Assembly (NCBI GenBank): GCA_900541235.1
Contig: UQIW01000002.1
Span: 62,001 to 126,000, forward strand
Direction of reading: 5' to 3'
Length of the DNA stretch: 64,000 nt
Source of the DNA: an uncultured Collinsella sp.
GTDB lineage: Bacteria > Actinomycetota > Coriobacteriia > Coriobacteriales > Coriobacteriaceae
The position numbers and the translations under genes are program-made. The notes below the pieces were generated by a model, which worked only from the letters and a program-made list of their open reading frames with translations, was not told the origin of the DNA and made no database searches. Below, piece after piece: positions 17,746 through 25,588 of this stretch; the first letter of the stretch is position 1; every line of letters begins with the position of its first letter.

Positions 17746-18195
17746 TCATCTCTTCGTGCCTATGGTCGCGGTGCCGTCCCCCGAATCGAAGCCAATGCAC
17801 TCGACGCGGACGTAGATCCCCTGCGGGTCCGACCATCCCTTGGTCAGGTCGTGCGAGCAGATGAGCGAGTCATCGCGTATCACCCCGCATCTGGTCAGGC
17901 AGTCCTCGAGCGTCTTCAGCAGGTTGCTGGTGTCCGGCTTCGTGAGGTGCGGCTCGCCCTGCCGGTGGTTGCCGGTCACGTGGAAGCACCACCTGACGGT
18001 CAGCTTCAGCGCGCCGTCCAAGGGAATGTCTGGCACGCCGGCGGCGATGACCCTCGCGATGATCCTGTCCTCGGCCTCCTTCAGCTCGTCGGACTTGCGG
18101 ATGCTTGGCTTGCCCTTGCGCATGAACGGCTCGAGGTCGTTGTGCGTGACGGTGGGCACGGGCATGGCGAGAAACGCCGACCATCCGCCAGCCAT
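17746..18195 (-). CDS. RusA-family Holliday junction resolvase
   Basis: A 149-residue endonuclease that probably resolves recombination branches before packaging. The RusA signature is HLTKPDTSNLLKTLEDCLTR followed by DDSLI, containing the conserved Lys-Pro-Asp and later Asp-Asp acidic residues. The start at 18195 (MAGGWSAF) follows AGGGGG at about 9 bases and overlaps the stop of the small membrane gene (TGATG). It is the last gene of the replication block before the packaging genes. Confidence 0.85.
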   Translation of the reverse strand: MAGGWSAFLAMPVPTVTHNDLEPFMRKGKPSIRKSDELKEAEDRIIARVIAAGVPDIPLDGALKLTVRWCFHVTGNHRQGEPHLTKPDTSNLLKTLEDCLTRCGVIRDDSLICSHDLTKGWSDPQGIYVRVECIGFDSGDGTATIGTKR

Positions 18196-18317
18196 CAGCA
18201 AAGCCCCCTGATTTGCGCGAGCACGGCCAGACATCCCCACAGGATGAGCAGCAGCCCGAGCGCAACGATCGCCAGCGCGACCAGATAGCCGACGAATGTC
18301 CATGGGTCGAATTTCAT
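18195..18317 (-). CDS. Small membrane protein, 40 residues
   Basis: A 40-residue ORF with a strong ribosome site (GAGAGGGG) and one long hydrophobic helix, residues 7-35 (TFVGYLVALAIVALGLLLIL). Its TGA overlaps the RusA start (TGATG), supporting translation. Function unknown; holin-like, anchor or stress roles cannot be separated. Confidence 0.6.
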   Translation of the reverse strand: MKFDPWTFVGYLVALAIVALGLLLILWGCLAVLAQIRGLC

Positions 18318-18605
18318 AGCGAACCCCTCTCGTTTGATTCAGTTGTCGAAAAAATTGAAAAGCGGCGAAACGCGGAATTCCGTTAACAACCGCACGGGGG
18401 TGCAGCGTAGGACGTTAAGCCACCCGCGTACGAGTGCGGGCGCGGCTTTAGCCCGCACGCACGTGCCTACGTTACGCCCCCTGGGGTGTAGGGGTGTAAA
18501 CCCTATTACTTTAGTAATAGGACTTACAGCCCCTTCTTACAGCCCCCTGTAAGTCTTTGAAAGTAAGGAGTTACGGGGGTATCTAAATAAAGGTCTGAAT
18601 TTTCG
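18318..18605. other. Repeat-rich intergenic region, candidate phage replication origin
   Basis: This 288-bp gap next to the primase-helicase gene holds no ORF but much structure. There is a GC hairpin with 8-bp arms GTGCGGGC/GCCCGCAC (18434-18458), tandem GGGGTGTA (18483-18498) and a 20-bp palindrome CCTATTAC-TTTA-GTAATAGG (18502-18521). Two CTTACAG copies (18523, 18536) are followed by the inverse CTGTAAG (18547-18553). An A-rich stretch lies at 18340-18360. Iteron-like repeats, an AT-rich patch and adjacency to a replication initiator-type gene suggest an origin; transcription attenuation is the alternative. Confidence 0.4.
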
Positions 18606-20936
18606 TTATTCAGAAGATACAGCAGTGATTTCACCGTTAAATTCAAACGCCTGATTTTTGGTGTCGTAAAGTTCTCCGGTCTTTTTGTCGTATCGAATCG
18701 GACTCCATTCTGCGCTGCTGACGGTCCAGTTTGAGAGCATGTCTTTTGTGACTTCGCTGCCGCAGACTTCTCCAATGCGCTTTCGTACGTTTGCGCGACT
18801 TGCAGGCACGCCGTCATCGACACAAGAACGAATCGCACTCCTCATGGCCTCGACCTTTTCAATTTGGTCTTTGGTGTACTTCGCAGTGCTATTTTTCTGA
18901 CCCTTCTTGCGTCCGTCTTCGCGCTTCTTCTTGGATGCCCTCGGGTCGTACTCGCCCTCGCATTTCAGGTCCGCCAAGGCGCCCGTCTCATCGGGCAAAT
19001 GCACCGGATACTCGAACCAAAGGTTCTTCGGCTTGAAGCTGCGGAACTCGCGAAGCGTGCCCTCGATGCGCCACGCCGCCCATCCGCGCGACGATTCCTG
19101 CAAGTCCTCGTGGATGGATTCCAGCTCGCGGCGCAACTCGATGGGCGCGCCGTTTGACGGCTCGTTCGCCCACTTCTGCAAATCGTCCGCCGAGTCGATG
19201 CCGACGAACTTCTCATCCGAGCGCCATTTAGGCAAGAACTTGTCGAATGCCGCCCAGATCGCGTGCTGCCTGCGCCAGTCGTAGTGCGCCTTGGTGCACT
19301 CGTCCGTCAGCTCGAGCGCGGTCATGTCCAGCAGCGCGTCCGGGTCTCGCGCGAACACGCCCGAGCCCGAGGCGCGGTCCATGGAGCGCTTCTGTCCCTG
19401 CAGGCCCTTGGAATGGTGGTGGCAGTAGATGACGGCGCACCCGACCTGCTGGGCGACCTTGTCGAACTGGTTGCAGAATGCCGCCATCTGGTCGGCGCTG
19501 TTCTCGTCTCCCGTGATGACCTTGTAGATGGGGTCGATCACCACGGCGATGGGTCGCGTCTTGAGCGCCCGGCGGATGATCGACGGCGCCAACCTGTCCA
19601 TCGGCACGGAGCGCCCTCGCAGGTTCCAGATGTCGATGTTCCCCACGTTCTCTGGCGCGTAGCCGAGCGCCCCGTACACGTCCTTGAAGCGATGGAGGCA
19701 GCTCGCGGAATCCAGCTCCAAGTTGACGTAGAGCACCCTGCCCTGCGCGCACTCCCATCCGAACCACGGCTTGCCCTCGGCGAGCGACACGCACAGCTCG
19801 ATGAGCGCGAACGACTTGCCCGCCTTGGAGGGGCCTGCCAGAAGCATCTTGTGGCCTTGACGGAGAACGCCGTCGATGAGCGGCGGCGCGAGCTCGGGCA
19901 TGTCATCCCATTCGGATGCCAGATTCTCGGGGTCGGGCAGGTCGTCGGTGGTCTCCTGCATCCAGTCCCACCACTCGGACCAAGATGCCTTGCCGCATGG
20001 CCCGCTCACGAGGCGCTGCCGCTCGCCCGAGCGCATGGCACCGGGCATCCTCGACAGGCGGCTCGGGTTCTTGTTCTGGGTGTCGGGGTCGAGACCGTTC
20101 TTGCGGCACACGTCGTACAGGCGCATGACGCGGTCGCGGTACTCGTTGTAATCGCGGGCGTCGACCTTCACCACGGCGTGCAGGCTCTTCTTCCCCGAGT
20201 CGACGATCGCGGCGCACGGCAGCTGCAGCTCCTGCATGAGCGCCAGCTGCTTCTCCTTGGGCAGCGTATCGGATTCGACCAGTGCGTGCTTGAACTCGGA
20301 GACGTTGGCGTTGCCGACGCCCTTGCCGTCGAGCGGGTTGATCCGGATCCATGCGCCGGCGCGATCGTCGTATGAACCAAGCGCCTGCTCGATGGAGCCG
20401 TACTTCTTCAGCTCGCGCATCAGCTCGCCGGCGGTGCGCGAGTAGCATCCCTTCGATTTGGGGAGCCATTTGCCCTCGCGGTCCCAGCTCTCGCACACGT
20501 AGCCGACCACGTCGTCCTCGTCGAACAGGTGGCCGAGGTACTCGACCAGCTCCTCGGGACCGGTCTTGTCGGTTTCCGGTAGCTCGACCGGCTCCACCCA
20601 TGACGGGTCGATGAGTGCGGTCGAGATCTCACCGTCCCAAGACAGCGCCTCGCCCACGCCCTGGGACGCACGCGGCGGAACCCAGCCGCGCTCGGTCGCC
20701 ATCTTCGCGAGCGTGCCGGATTTCACTCTGGTCTGCCCCGAGCCGAACCCGCGCCACTTCCGCTCGCACTCGCCCTCGTGGTACCTGCCCGCGTCCCTGC
20801 GGCTCCATTCGTCCCACGCATCGAGCGGAAGCCCGCTCTCGTGGAGCGCCATGCCGACGTCCAGCCATTCCTGGTAGTTGAGTGTGGACGGGTCGATTGC
20901 CGAGAGCGCGTCCAGAAGGTCGCTATGGTCTTCCAT
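18606..20936 (-). CDS. Primase-helicase fusion (PriCT/prim-pol-like + RecA-fold ATPase)
   Basis: A 776-residue replication protein. Residues 1-70 resemble a PriCT-2 domain (LNYQEWLDVGMALHESGLPL). A middle part at about 90-370 looks like an AEP/phage primase region (HAVVKVDARDYNEYRDRVMR). Residues about 395-600 form a RepA/DnaB-like RecA ATPase with Walker A GPSKAGKSF and Walker B-like AVVIDPIY, plus a CHHHSKG motif typical of RepA-type helicases. The start at 20936 follows GAAAGGAG and overlaps the previous stop. It probably primes and unwinds phage DNA; the repeat-rich gap downstream may be its target. Confidence 0.82.
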   Translation of the reverse strand: MEDHSDLLDALSAIDPSTLNYQEWLDVGMALHESGLPLDAWDEWSRRDAGRYHEGECERKWRGFGSGQTRVKSGTLAKMATERGWVPPRASQGVGEALSWDGEISTALIDPSWVEPVELPETDKTGPEELVEYLGHLFDEDDVVGYVCESWDREGKWLPKSKGCYSRTAGELMRELKKYGSIEQALGSYDDRAGAWIRINPLDGKGVGNANVSEFKHALVESDTLPKEKQLALMQELQLPCAAIVDSGKKSLHAVVKVDARDYNEYRDRVMRLYDVCRKNGLDPDTQNKNPSRLSRMPGAMRSGERQRLVSGPCGKASWSEWWDWMQETTDDLPDPENLASEWDDMPELAPPLIDGVLRQGHKMLLAGPSKAGKSFALIELCVSLAEGKPWFGWECAQGRVLYVNLELDSASCLHRFKDVYGALGYAPENVGNIDIWNLRGRSVPMDRLAPSIIRRALKTRPIAVVIDPIYKVITGDENSADQMAAFCNQFDKVAQQVGCAVIYCHHHSKGLQGQKRSMDRASGSGVFARDPDALLDMTALELTDECTKAHYDWRRQHAIWAAFDKFLPKWRSDEKFVGIDSADDLQKWANEPSNGAPIELRRELESIHEDLQESSRGWAAWRIEGTLREFRSFKPKNLWFEYPVHLPDETGALADLKCEGEYDPRASKKKREDGRKKGQKNSTAKYTKDQIEKVEAMRSAIRSCVDDGVPASRANVRKRIGEVCGSEVTKDMLSNWTVSSAEWSPIRYDKKTGELYDTKNQAFEFNGEITAVSSE

Positions 20937-21955
20937 CAGCTCTTCTCCTTTCTGTATTTCTTCTTTCTGCACTTTGGGCAATACTTCCCCCGCGGGCTCA
21001 GCTTCTCGAACGTGGCGCCGCACCTCTGACACACGGCGATGCCGTAGCTGCGCCGCGCCTTGCGGCCCGATTCTAGGCACTCGCGGCAGGTGCGCTGCGC
21101 CTTGTACTGCGGCCTGTAGGTCTTTCCGCAGCACGGGCACTTGCGCGGCCTCAGCTCGGCGCTCACGATCGCCTCGTTCAGTTTCGCCATGGCGACTGCG
21201 GTGCGCAGCGACTCGGCATCGTGGTACGGGATGCCGTGCCTGTTGATGTAGAGCCGCTGCGCCTGCGTGACCATCACGAGGTTCTCGGGGTCGAAGTTCG
21301 TCATGTCGCGGTCGGCGAACATGACGCTCTCGCCCTTCTGGAGCTTACGACCGTTGACCTGCTCCCAGATGAGCCGGTGCTTCGGCTTCCACCATCCGTG
21401 GGCGCGGTCGTCGGCATCCTCCTTGAGCACCTTGACCTCGATATATCCGTCCCTGCTCACGCGCTCGGTTCCGATGGGGCACTCGTTGTGGACCTCCTCG
21501 CCCTTCTTGAACTGGCACCTGCGGATGTTCGCCAGCTTCGCCTCGTCCTTGACGTAGTCGGTCAGCTTCTTGCCCTTGTTGGGCGGAACGGTGCCCGGCG
21601 CGAACCTGCCTCCATATGTGCCCTGCTTCAGGCCCAGCGTCGCCTCGCGGTCCTTGAGCTGGGTGACCCTCAACTTTATGTTGAACCTTTTCTCGAACTC
21701 GTCGATGATCTCGCCCTGACCGTGACCGGGGACGAATTCCCGCAGGAACTCGTCAAACTCCGGATGCTCCAGCCAGCGGACGGTGGTGCTCATCAGCTTC
21801 ACGCCGTGTCTGGACGTGTAGCTCTGTGCCGTCTCGCGCTTCGGTCGATAGCCGAAGGCGCACTCGAACGAGGCGAGGAGATCGTCCCATGAGCGGAATC
21901 GCGGGGCCATGTCGAGAAGCCACGCATGTTCCGCCTTCGTCATGACCCTGCTCAT
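20936..21955 (-). CDS. HNH endonuclease with C-terminal zinc ribbons
   Basis: A 339-residue protein. N-terminal 140 residues look like DNA-binding helices (two 'SWDDLLASFECAFGYRPKRE'-type repeats). Residues about 160-235 are an HNH_3 nuclease (KHRLIWEQVNGRKLQKGESV, then FADRDMTNFDPENLVMV). The C-terminus has two Cys4 ribbons (CPCCGKTYRPQYKAQRTCREC; CQRCGATFEKLSPRGKYCPKC). It could be a free-standing homing endonuclease or a replication-linked nuclease. It overlaps the primase-helicase start by a TGATG junction. Confidence 0.8.
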   Translation of the reverse strand: MSRVMTKAEHAWLLDMAPRFRSWDDLLASFECAFGYRPKRETAQSYTSRHGVKLMSTTVRWLEHPEFDEFLREFVPGHGQGEIIDEFEKRFNIKLRVTQLKDREATLGLKQGTYGGRFAPGTVPPNKGKKLTDYVKDEAKLANIRRCQFKKGEEVHNECPIGTERVSRDGYIEVKVLKEDADDRAHGWWKPKHRLIWEQVNGRKLQKGESVMFADRDMTNFDPENLVMVTQAQRLYINRHGIPYHDAESLRTAVAMAKLNEAIVSAELRPRKCPCCGKTYRPQYKAQRTCRECLESGRKARRSYGIAVCQRCGATFEKLSPRGKYCPKCRKKKYRKEKS

Positions 21956-21960
21956 CGCTC

Positions 21961-22221
21961 TTACGACTTCAGCATCGCGGGGACGCTCGCGAGCTTCGCG
22001 CCGGCCATCTCGGAGCGTGCGCGGATGATACCCACGGCGGTGTTGGCGTTCTCGATGGCGCGCGCACCGACATCCGAGACGGCCTTGGCGCGGTTGATCT
22101 CGCGCTCGATCGCCTCGTCATCGGCGTTGATGTCCAGCGCCATCAGGTTGTCCAACTCCTCGAAGAAGATTCCCTGCAGTGCGCTCAAGTCAGTCGAGCG
22201 CACAGTCTCGTGTCCTGCCAT
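21961..22221 (-). CDS. Phage hypothetical protein
   Basis: This 86-residue, mostly helical protein (ADDEAIEREINRAKAVSDVG, ARAIENANTAVGIIRAR) has no recognised family. The ATG at 22221 (MAGHETV) follows AAAGGA at good spacing; the longer frame from 22266 overlaps the upstream gene and lacks a good RBS. The helix-rich, charged profile and position in the early operon suggest a small accessory or DNA-associated protein, but no function can be assigned. Confidence 0.6.
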   Translation of the reverse strand: MAGHETVRSTDLSALQGIFFEELDNLMALDINADDEAIEREINRAKAVSDVGARAIENANTAVGIIRARSEMAGAKLASVPAMLKS

Positions 22222-22252
22222 CTGTCTAGTCCTTTCCCTCTCTTTTGCGAGC

Positions 22253-22603
22253 TCATCGGTCTTCAACGGTCTTGCCGGCGATAATGCGATCAGCCTTCAT
22301 CTGCGACTTCAGGTACGGCTTGATCTCCTTGCGCAGCTTGTAAAGGCAGTCGATTGCCTTGTCGATGTCCTCGAGCGTATTGCCCTTGACCATGCACCTC
22401 CACACGTACTTGAAGGCACAGCACCACCACCAGACCGCCATGGTGCAGCACATCATGAATGCGACAGGCCATCTGCCGAGTGCCGCTTTCATGGCACGTG
22501 AGCATGTGATGAACCCATCGCCCCTGTAGTGTTCGGGACACCCGGCATCCCTCGTCAGCGTAATCTCATCTTCAGTCATGTCGACTCCCATCACTTGACA
22601 CAT
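22253..22603 (-). CDS. Phage hypothetical protein with hydrophobic segment
   Basis: A 116-residue protein whose ATG overlaps the preceding TGA (TGATG). The central part (AFMMCCTMAVWWWCCAFKYV) is a Cys/Trp-rich hydrophobic stretch that could cross the membrane. The N-terminus has an acidic TEDEITLTRDAGCPEHYRGD segment and the C-terminus a charged helix (LEDIDKAIDCLYKLRKEIKP). A second possible start is at 22579. Unknown function. Confidence 0.55.
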   Translation of the reverse strand: MCQVMGVDMTEDEITLTRDAGCPEHYRGDGFITCSRAMKAALGRWPVAFMMCCTMAVWWWCCAFKYVWRCMVKGNTLEDIDKAIDCLYKLRKEIKPYLKSQMKADRIIAGKTVEDR

Positions 22604-22794
22604 CAGCAGTCCCCCCTGTCCAGACCGAAACACTCGGCTATCGCGGACACGCGCTTCTCGAACTCGACTACGGCTTCATCGGCCAGATCGGGACTGACCT
22701 TCGTCCAAAGCCACGTGCTCATGCCCTCCAAGAAGCCGACCGCGCGTGCGGCCTCCATCAGCTTCTTCTGGACCAGCTTGTCGACGCCGTTCAT
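22603..22794 (-). CDS. Phage hypothetical protein
   Basis: A 63-residue helical protein starting MNGVDKLVQKKLMEAARAVG. The start overlaps the stop of the upstream zinc protein gene (ATGA), and its own stop overlaps the next start, so it sits in a tightly coupled chain. A longer frame from 22878 is unlikely because it would run over the upstream gene. No family recognised. Confidence 0.6.
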   Translation of the reverse strand: MNGVDKLVQKKLMEAARAVGFLEGMSTWLWTKVSPDLADEAVVEFEKRVSAIAECFGLDRGDC

Positions 22795-22973
22795 CGCTCG
22801 ACCTCCTTCGGCTCCCAGAAATTGCACGTGTTGCACGGCTGGCACACATGCGGTATGTCGCGCCGGTCTCGCCGGCACGTCAGGTAGTCAATCTTGACCT
22901 CGTAGACCTTGACGGTGAACGGGTCTCTCGCAAAACGGCACGTTGCGCAGCGCTTTCCCATCTGATCTGCCAT
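22791..22973 (-). CDS. Small Cys-rich (zinc-binding) protein
   Basis: A 60-residue protein with six Cys in a CATC...C...C-x2-C-x2-C arrangement (KRCATCRFARDP, DYLTCRRDRRDIPHVCQPCN, TCNFW). It probably binds one zinc ion. The ATG overlaps the dUTPase stop (ATGA). Such small zinc proteins are common in phage early regions; some inhibit host enzymes, but no specific role is supported here. Confidence 0.6.
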   Translation of the reverse strand: MADQMGKRCATCRFARDPFTVKVYEVKIDYLTCRRDRRDIPHVCQPCNTCNFWEPKEVER

Positions 22974-23431
22974 CACATCGCCCCCGTGCTGCCGTAGCCG
23001 TCCTCGCCGCGCGAGCTTCCCGGCAGGCTGTCCACCTCAGTGAAAACGGCGTTGACGAACGGCAGGAACACCAGCTGGGCGATTCGCTCAAGCGGGTAGA
23101 CCGTATATGGCTCATCGCTCAGATTCACCAGCTTGCAGCGAATCTCGCCGCGGTAGCCCGGGTCGATGATCCCGGGCGCGTTGGCGAGCGTGATGCCGTG
23201 GTTGCAGCTCAGCCCCGAGCGCGGTGCCTGGAGCGCGAACATGCCCTCCGGTATCGCCAGATGAACTCCGGTGCCGACCCACACCGACTTCCAAGGCTCG
23301 ATGGTGAGTGGGTTGGGAATATTCGCTTTGAGGTCGCACCCGGCATCCTCTACGCCATGGGCATAGATTGGTTTCAGCTTGGGGTCGTCAAACTGGGCTT
23401 GGATTACTTGAATGTTGGATGAGAACTTCAT
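22973..23431 (-). CDS. dut: dUTP diphosphatase
   Basis: A 152-residue trimeric dUTPase that hydrolyses dUTP to dUMP and keeps uracil out of phage DNA. All five family motifs are visible: DAGCDL (motif 1), APRSGLSCNHGI (2), GIIDPGYRGEI (3), RIAQLVF (4) and SSRGEDGYGSTG (5). Length is normal. It is flanked by a lipoprotein gene upstream and a zinc protein gene downstream in the early operon. Confidence 0.95.
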   Translation of the reverse strand: MKFSSNIQVIQAQFDDPKLKPIYAHGVEDAGCDLKANIPNPLTIEPWKSVWVGTGVHLAIPEGMFALQAPRSGLSCNHGITLANAPGIIDPGYRGEIRCKLVNLSDEPYTVYPLERIAQLVFLPFVNAVFTEVDSLPGSSRGEDGYGSTGAM

Positions 23432-23734
23432 TTAATCCTCCTCACTTACGACGATGCCGCCTTGGATGATCACGCGCTTGCCTTGGGCATCGTCAAAGAA
23501 AACCTCTTGGTCGTTCGATTCGATGTCGAACTTGCCGTGCCAGCTCTTGATCTCCTTGCCCGTGTTGTCGTAGAGCGTGACGGTACGGTTGATTCCACCG
23601 CTGAAATCGCTGCTCACGCTCTTGACCGAACGGCTGCACGACGAACATCCAGCCAGACCGCAGACAATCACGATAGCCAGGACGGATACGACAAGGGCCG
23701 CGACGAACGCGACCCTACGCTTGGTGATATTCAT
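23432..23734 (-). CDS. Prophage lipoprotein
   Basis: A 100-residue protein with a signal peptide: NITKRRV, a hydrophobic run (AFVAALVVSVLAIVIVCG) and the lipobox LAGC with Cys near residue 30. The mature part (TVTLYDNTGKEIKSWHGKFD) is a small beta domain and would be anchored outside the membrane. Small prophage lipoproteins in other Gram-positive phages block superinfecting phage DNA entry, which is a reasonable but unproven idea here. It starts shortly before dut, one base from its start codon. Confidence 0.7.
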   Translation of the reverse strand: MNITKRRVAFVAALVVSVLAIVIVCGLAGCSSCSRSVKSVSSDFSGGINRTVTLYDNTGKEIKSWHGKFDIESNDQEVFFDDAQGKRVIIQGGIVVSEED

Positions 23735-23783
23735 TTGTTTGGTTCCTTTCTATTGAGGGAAACAATTGTTCTGGCCTTTCCGG

Positions 23784-24083
23784 CTAGAGGTATCTCACCT
23801 TTATCCCGAGACGCTCGCAGATGGTCTCGAATGCCTCCTGCGGTTCCAGGCCGCAGACGGTAGCGCACTCGCTCCAGCTGGTCACGCAGCCCCTCTTGCC
23901 GTCGTAGCGGAAGGCCATGCACTCGGAATCCAGCTTGAGGAATCCCCAGTCTCGCTGCACCGTCCACTCGATGTAGTCGATGTAGTAGCCCATCTTGTGC
24001 TCATCCAGCAGATACCAGGTGGTGTGTCTGCCGATATTGTTTGTCCAGACGCTCTTCTGCGTCAGCTTGTAGACGTTACTCAT
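23784..24083 (-). CDS. Phage hypothetical protein
   Basis: A 99-residue protein (SNVYKLTQKSVWTNNIGRHT) rich in aromatic residues, with a mixed alpha/beta profile and a C-terminal helix (EPQEAFETICERLGIKVRYL). The start overlaps the end of the upstream zinc-ribbon gene by 8 bases. No known family; it is probably an early accessory protein. Confidence 0.6.
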   Translation of the reverse strand: MSNVYKLTQKSVWTNNIGRHTTWYLLDEHKMGYYIDYIEWTVQRDWGFLKLDSECMAFRYDGKRGCVTSWSECATVCGLEPQEAFETICERLGIKVRYL

Positions 24084-24411
24084 TTTTCTTCGGCCACACT
24101 CTCTTGCCGCATTGGGGGCACCAGTTCCACGTGCCGCTCACGTGGTAGTGCTCCCCATCTTCGACCGTACAGCCGCAGACCGAGCACTTGAAGCCGTTGT
24201 CACATGCGCCGCATTCGTTTTCGTCGTAGACGTTGTAGCAGACGCCACGGTCGATGAGGTCTGCGATGTGGAGCATTACGCTGCGCCAGTTGGTAGCCGG
24301 TGCCTTGGTGATTCTGGCGAGCGCACGCTGGAACGTCTCGCCGCCGAGCGAGTCGGCTGCGGTGCGCCTCAACACATTCACGGTATCGCTTAAGTCTTCA
24401 GTCAACATCAT
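24076..24411 (-). CDS. Zinc-ribbon protein, paralogue of the next gene
   Basis: A 111-residue protein with a helical N-terminus, the motif IADLIDRGVCYNVYDENECG, and a Cys-rich C-terminus (CSVCGCTVEDGEHY ... WCPQCGKRVWP) expected to bind zinc. The ATG lies within the preceding stop (ATGATG). Architecture and the IADLIDR motif match the upstream gene at 24408-24743, so the pair probably arose by duplication. The C-terminal CPxCGR/K ribbon recalls Lar-type restriction alleviation and other small phage ribbons, without proof of function. Confidence 0.6.
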   Translation of the reverse strand: MMLTEDLSDTVNVLRRTAADSLGGETFQRALARITKAPATNWRSVMLHIADLIDRGVCYNVYDENECGACDNGFKCSVCGCTVEDGEHYHVSGTWNWCPQCGKRVWPKKNE

Positions 24412-24743
24412 CGCTTGATCTCCTCCCCGCATTTCGGGCAATGAACAGGCTCGTAGGCCAGCATGTCTCCGAAGCCGATGTGCTCCCAAAGTCGCCCGTC
24501 CCAATCGCAGTTTGAGCAGTGGAAGTAGCCGTCGGTCATCCGCTTGCCGGGAATAAACGGGTCTTGCTCGTGCTCGACAAGGTCGTGGCACATCGGACGG
24601 TCGATTAAGTCGGCAATGGCAAAGTAGACCTTCTCAGGAGCCGTGAGATACACCTTGCCCATTACTGTGAGCTGTAAATGATCCCACCACTGCATCAGCG
24701 TGAAGCAACTATTTTCTGCCTGCTCGCGCAGCTTTTTCGCCAC
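24408..24743 (-). CDS. Zinc-ribbon protein, paralogue of the previous gene
   Basis: A 111-residue protein: an N-terminal helical part (EQAENSCFTLMQWWDHLQLT), the shared motif IADLIDRPMCHDLVEHEQDP, then a zinc ribbon (FHCSNCDWDGR ... VHCPKCGEEIKR). Length and layout are the same as the neighbouring gene at 24076-24411. Both sit in a run of small early genes with overlapping starts. Function unknown. Confidence 0.6.
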   Translation of the reverse strand: MAKKLREQAENSCFTLMQWWDHLQLTVMGKVYLTAPEKVYFAIADLIDRPMCHDLVEHEQDPFIPGKRMTDGYFHCSNCDWDGRLWEHIGFGDMLAYEPVHCPKCGEEIKR

Positions 24744-24766
24744 CTCGCGCCGCTACTCATCGGTAA

Positions 24767-24997
24767 TCATTCGTCCACCTTCTCCACGAGGTCGCGCGGG
24801 TCCATGCGCATCGCGTCGGCAAGCGCGAACAGGTTGCCCACGCGCATGTCTCGCTGGCAGCGGATGAGAGCGCTAAGCGCACCGGGCGTGATGCCTGCCA
24901 TTTGCGCCAACTGCTTCTGCGTGAGGTCATGGTCGGCTAGGTAGCGCTTGACCACCTTCTTGCTGACCTTGTATTTGGTCGATGCCGGAGCTGTCAT
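24767..24997 (-). CDS. Cro/CI-type helix-turn-helix protein
   Basis: A 76-residue DNA-binding protein. The HTH is clear: YLADHDLTQKQLAQMAGITP followed by GALSALI, residues 19-45. No other domain is present. It lies inside the early operon rather than at the switch, so it may be a second regulator of early or late genes. Its ATG overlaps the stop of the zinc-ribbon gene at 24994 (ATGA). Confidence 0.8.
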   Translation of the reverse strand: MTAPASTKYKVSKKVVKRYLADHDLTQKQLAQMAGITPGALSALIRCQRDMRVGNLFALADAMRMDPRDLVEKVDE

Positions 24998-25185
24998 TCG
25001 TCCTCCTTCAGCCTGCGCCCGCAGAACGGGCAGAAGAGAATCGGAAAGCTTTCAACGAACAGCTCGCCAACGGCTATGACATATTTGTCGTTGTCGTTGT
25101 TCTCGATCCACATACCGTAGTCATCGTCTCGGCTGAAATTGAAGCGAACCTTGCCGCAGTAGACGCATGTGTTTTGCTGCAACAT
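24994..25185 (-). CDS. Small zinc-ribbon protein
   Basis: A 63-residue protein with two Cys pairs at the ends: CVYCGK (residues 7-12) and FCPFCGRRLKEDE at the C-terminus, so one zinc ribbon with a 40-residue insert. The C-terminal CPxCGRRL pattern is common in phage early genes and host rubredoxin-like ribbons. Its ATG shares the base at 25185 with the upstream stop. Confidence 0.6.
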   Translation of the reverse strand: MLQQNTCVYCGKVRFNFSRDDDYGMWIENNDNDKYVIAVGELFVESFPILFCPFCGRRLKEDE

Positions 25186-25583
25186 CAGTCCTCACCCCTC
25201 AGCTTGTGGATGCGCTTCTTGATGTCCTCAAGCGCTATCGAAGTACAGCCACGCGATTCATTGCCGGAAATGGTGCAACTATTGCAGTCCAAATTCTGGT
25301 TGTAGTACATGCAAAGGTTGCTCTCTTCGATGCACCTGTCCAAGTCATCTTCCAGCTTCTCCCAGCTATCTGGTTTGTTGAGGTGCATTTGTTCGGGTTT
25401 GGCAACTTTATAGTCATCAGCGACCGCAATCCAGCTGTTAATCCACTTGTCGCTTGAGTCAAAGTCGTTCGTGTACATGAATCGGCGGATGTTGTGGACG
25501 TTGCCGCTATCGTCATATAGTGCAACGGTATCTAGCGGAATCTCTCGCCCTTCCGCATCTTTTGGTAACTCGATATTCGCCAT
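25185..25583 (-). CDS. Phage hypothetical protein with 'LPKDA' N-terminal module
   Basis: A 132-residue protein. Residues 1-50 (ANIELPKDAEGREIPLDTVA, then LYDDSGNVHNI) match the N-terminus of the upstream gene at 25589, forming a shared module. The C-terminal half differs and holds several Cys (CIEESNLCMYY, CNSCTISGNESRGC), possibly metal binding. The ATG at 25583 follows AGGTGA. Function unknown. Confidence 0.6.
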   Translation of the reverse strand: MANIELPKDAEGREIPLDTVALYDDSGNVHNIRRFMYTNDFDSSDKWINSWIAVADDYKVAKPEQMHLNKPDSWEKLEDDLDRCIEESNLCMYYNQNLDCNSCTISGNESRGCTSIALEDIKKRIHKLRGED

Positions 25584-25588
25584 TGCTA

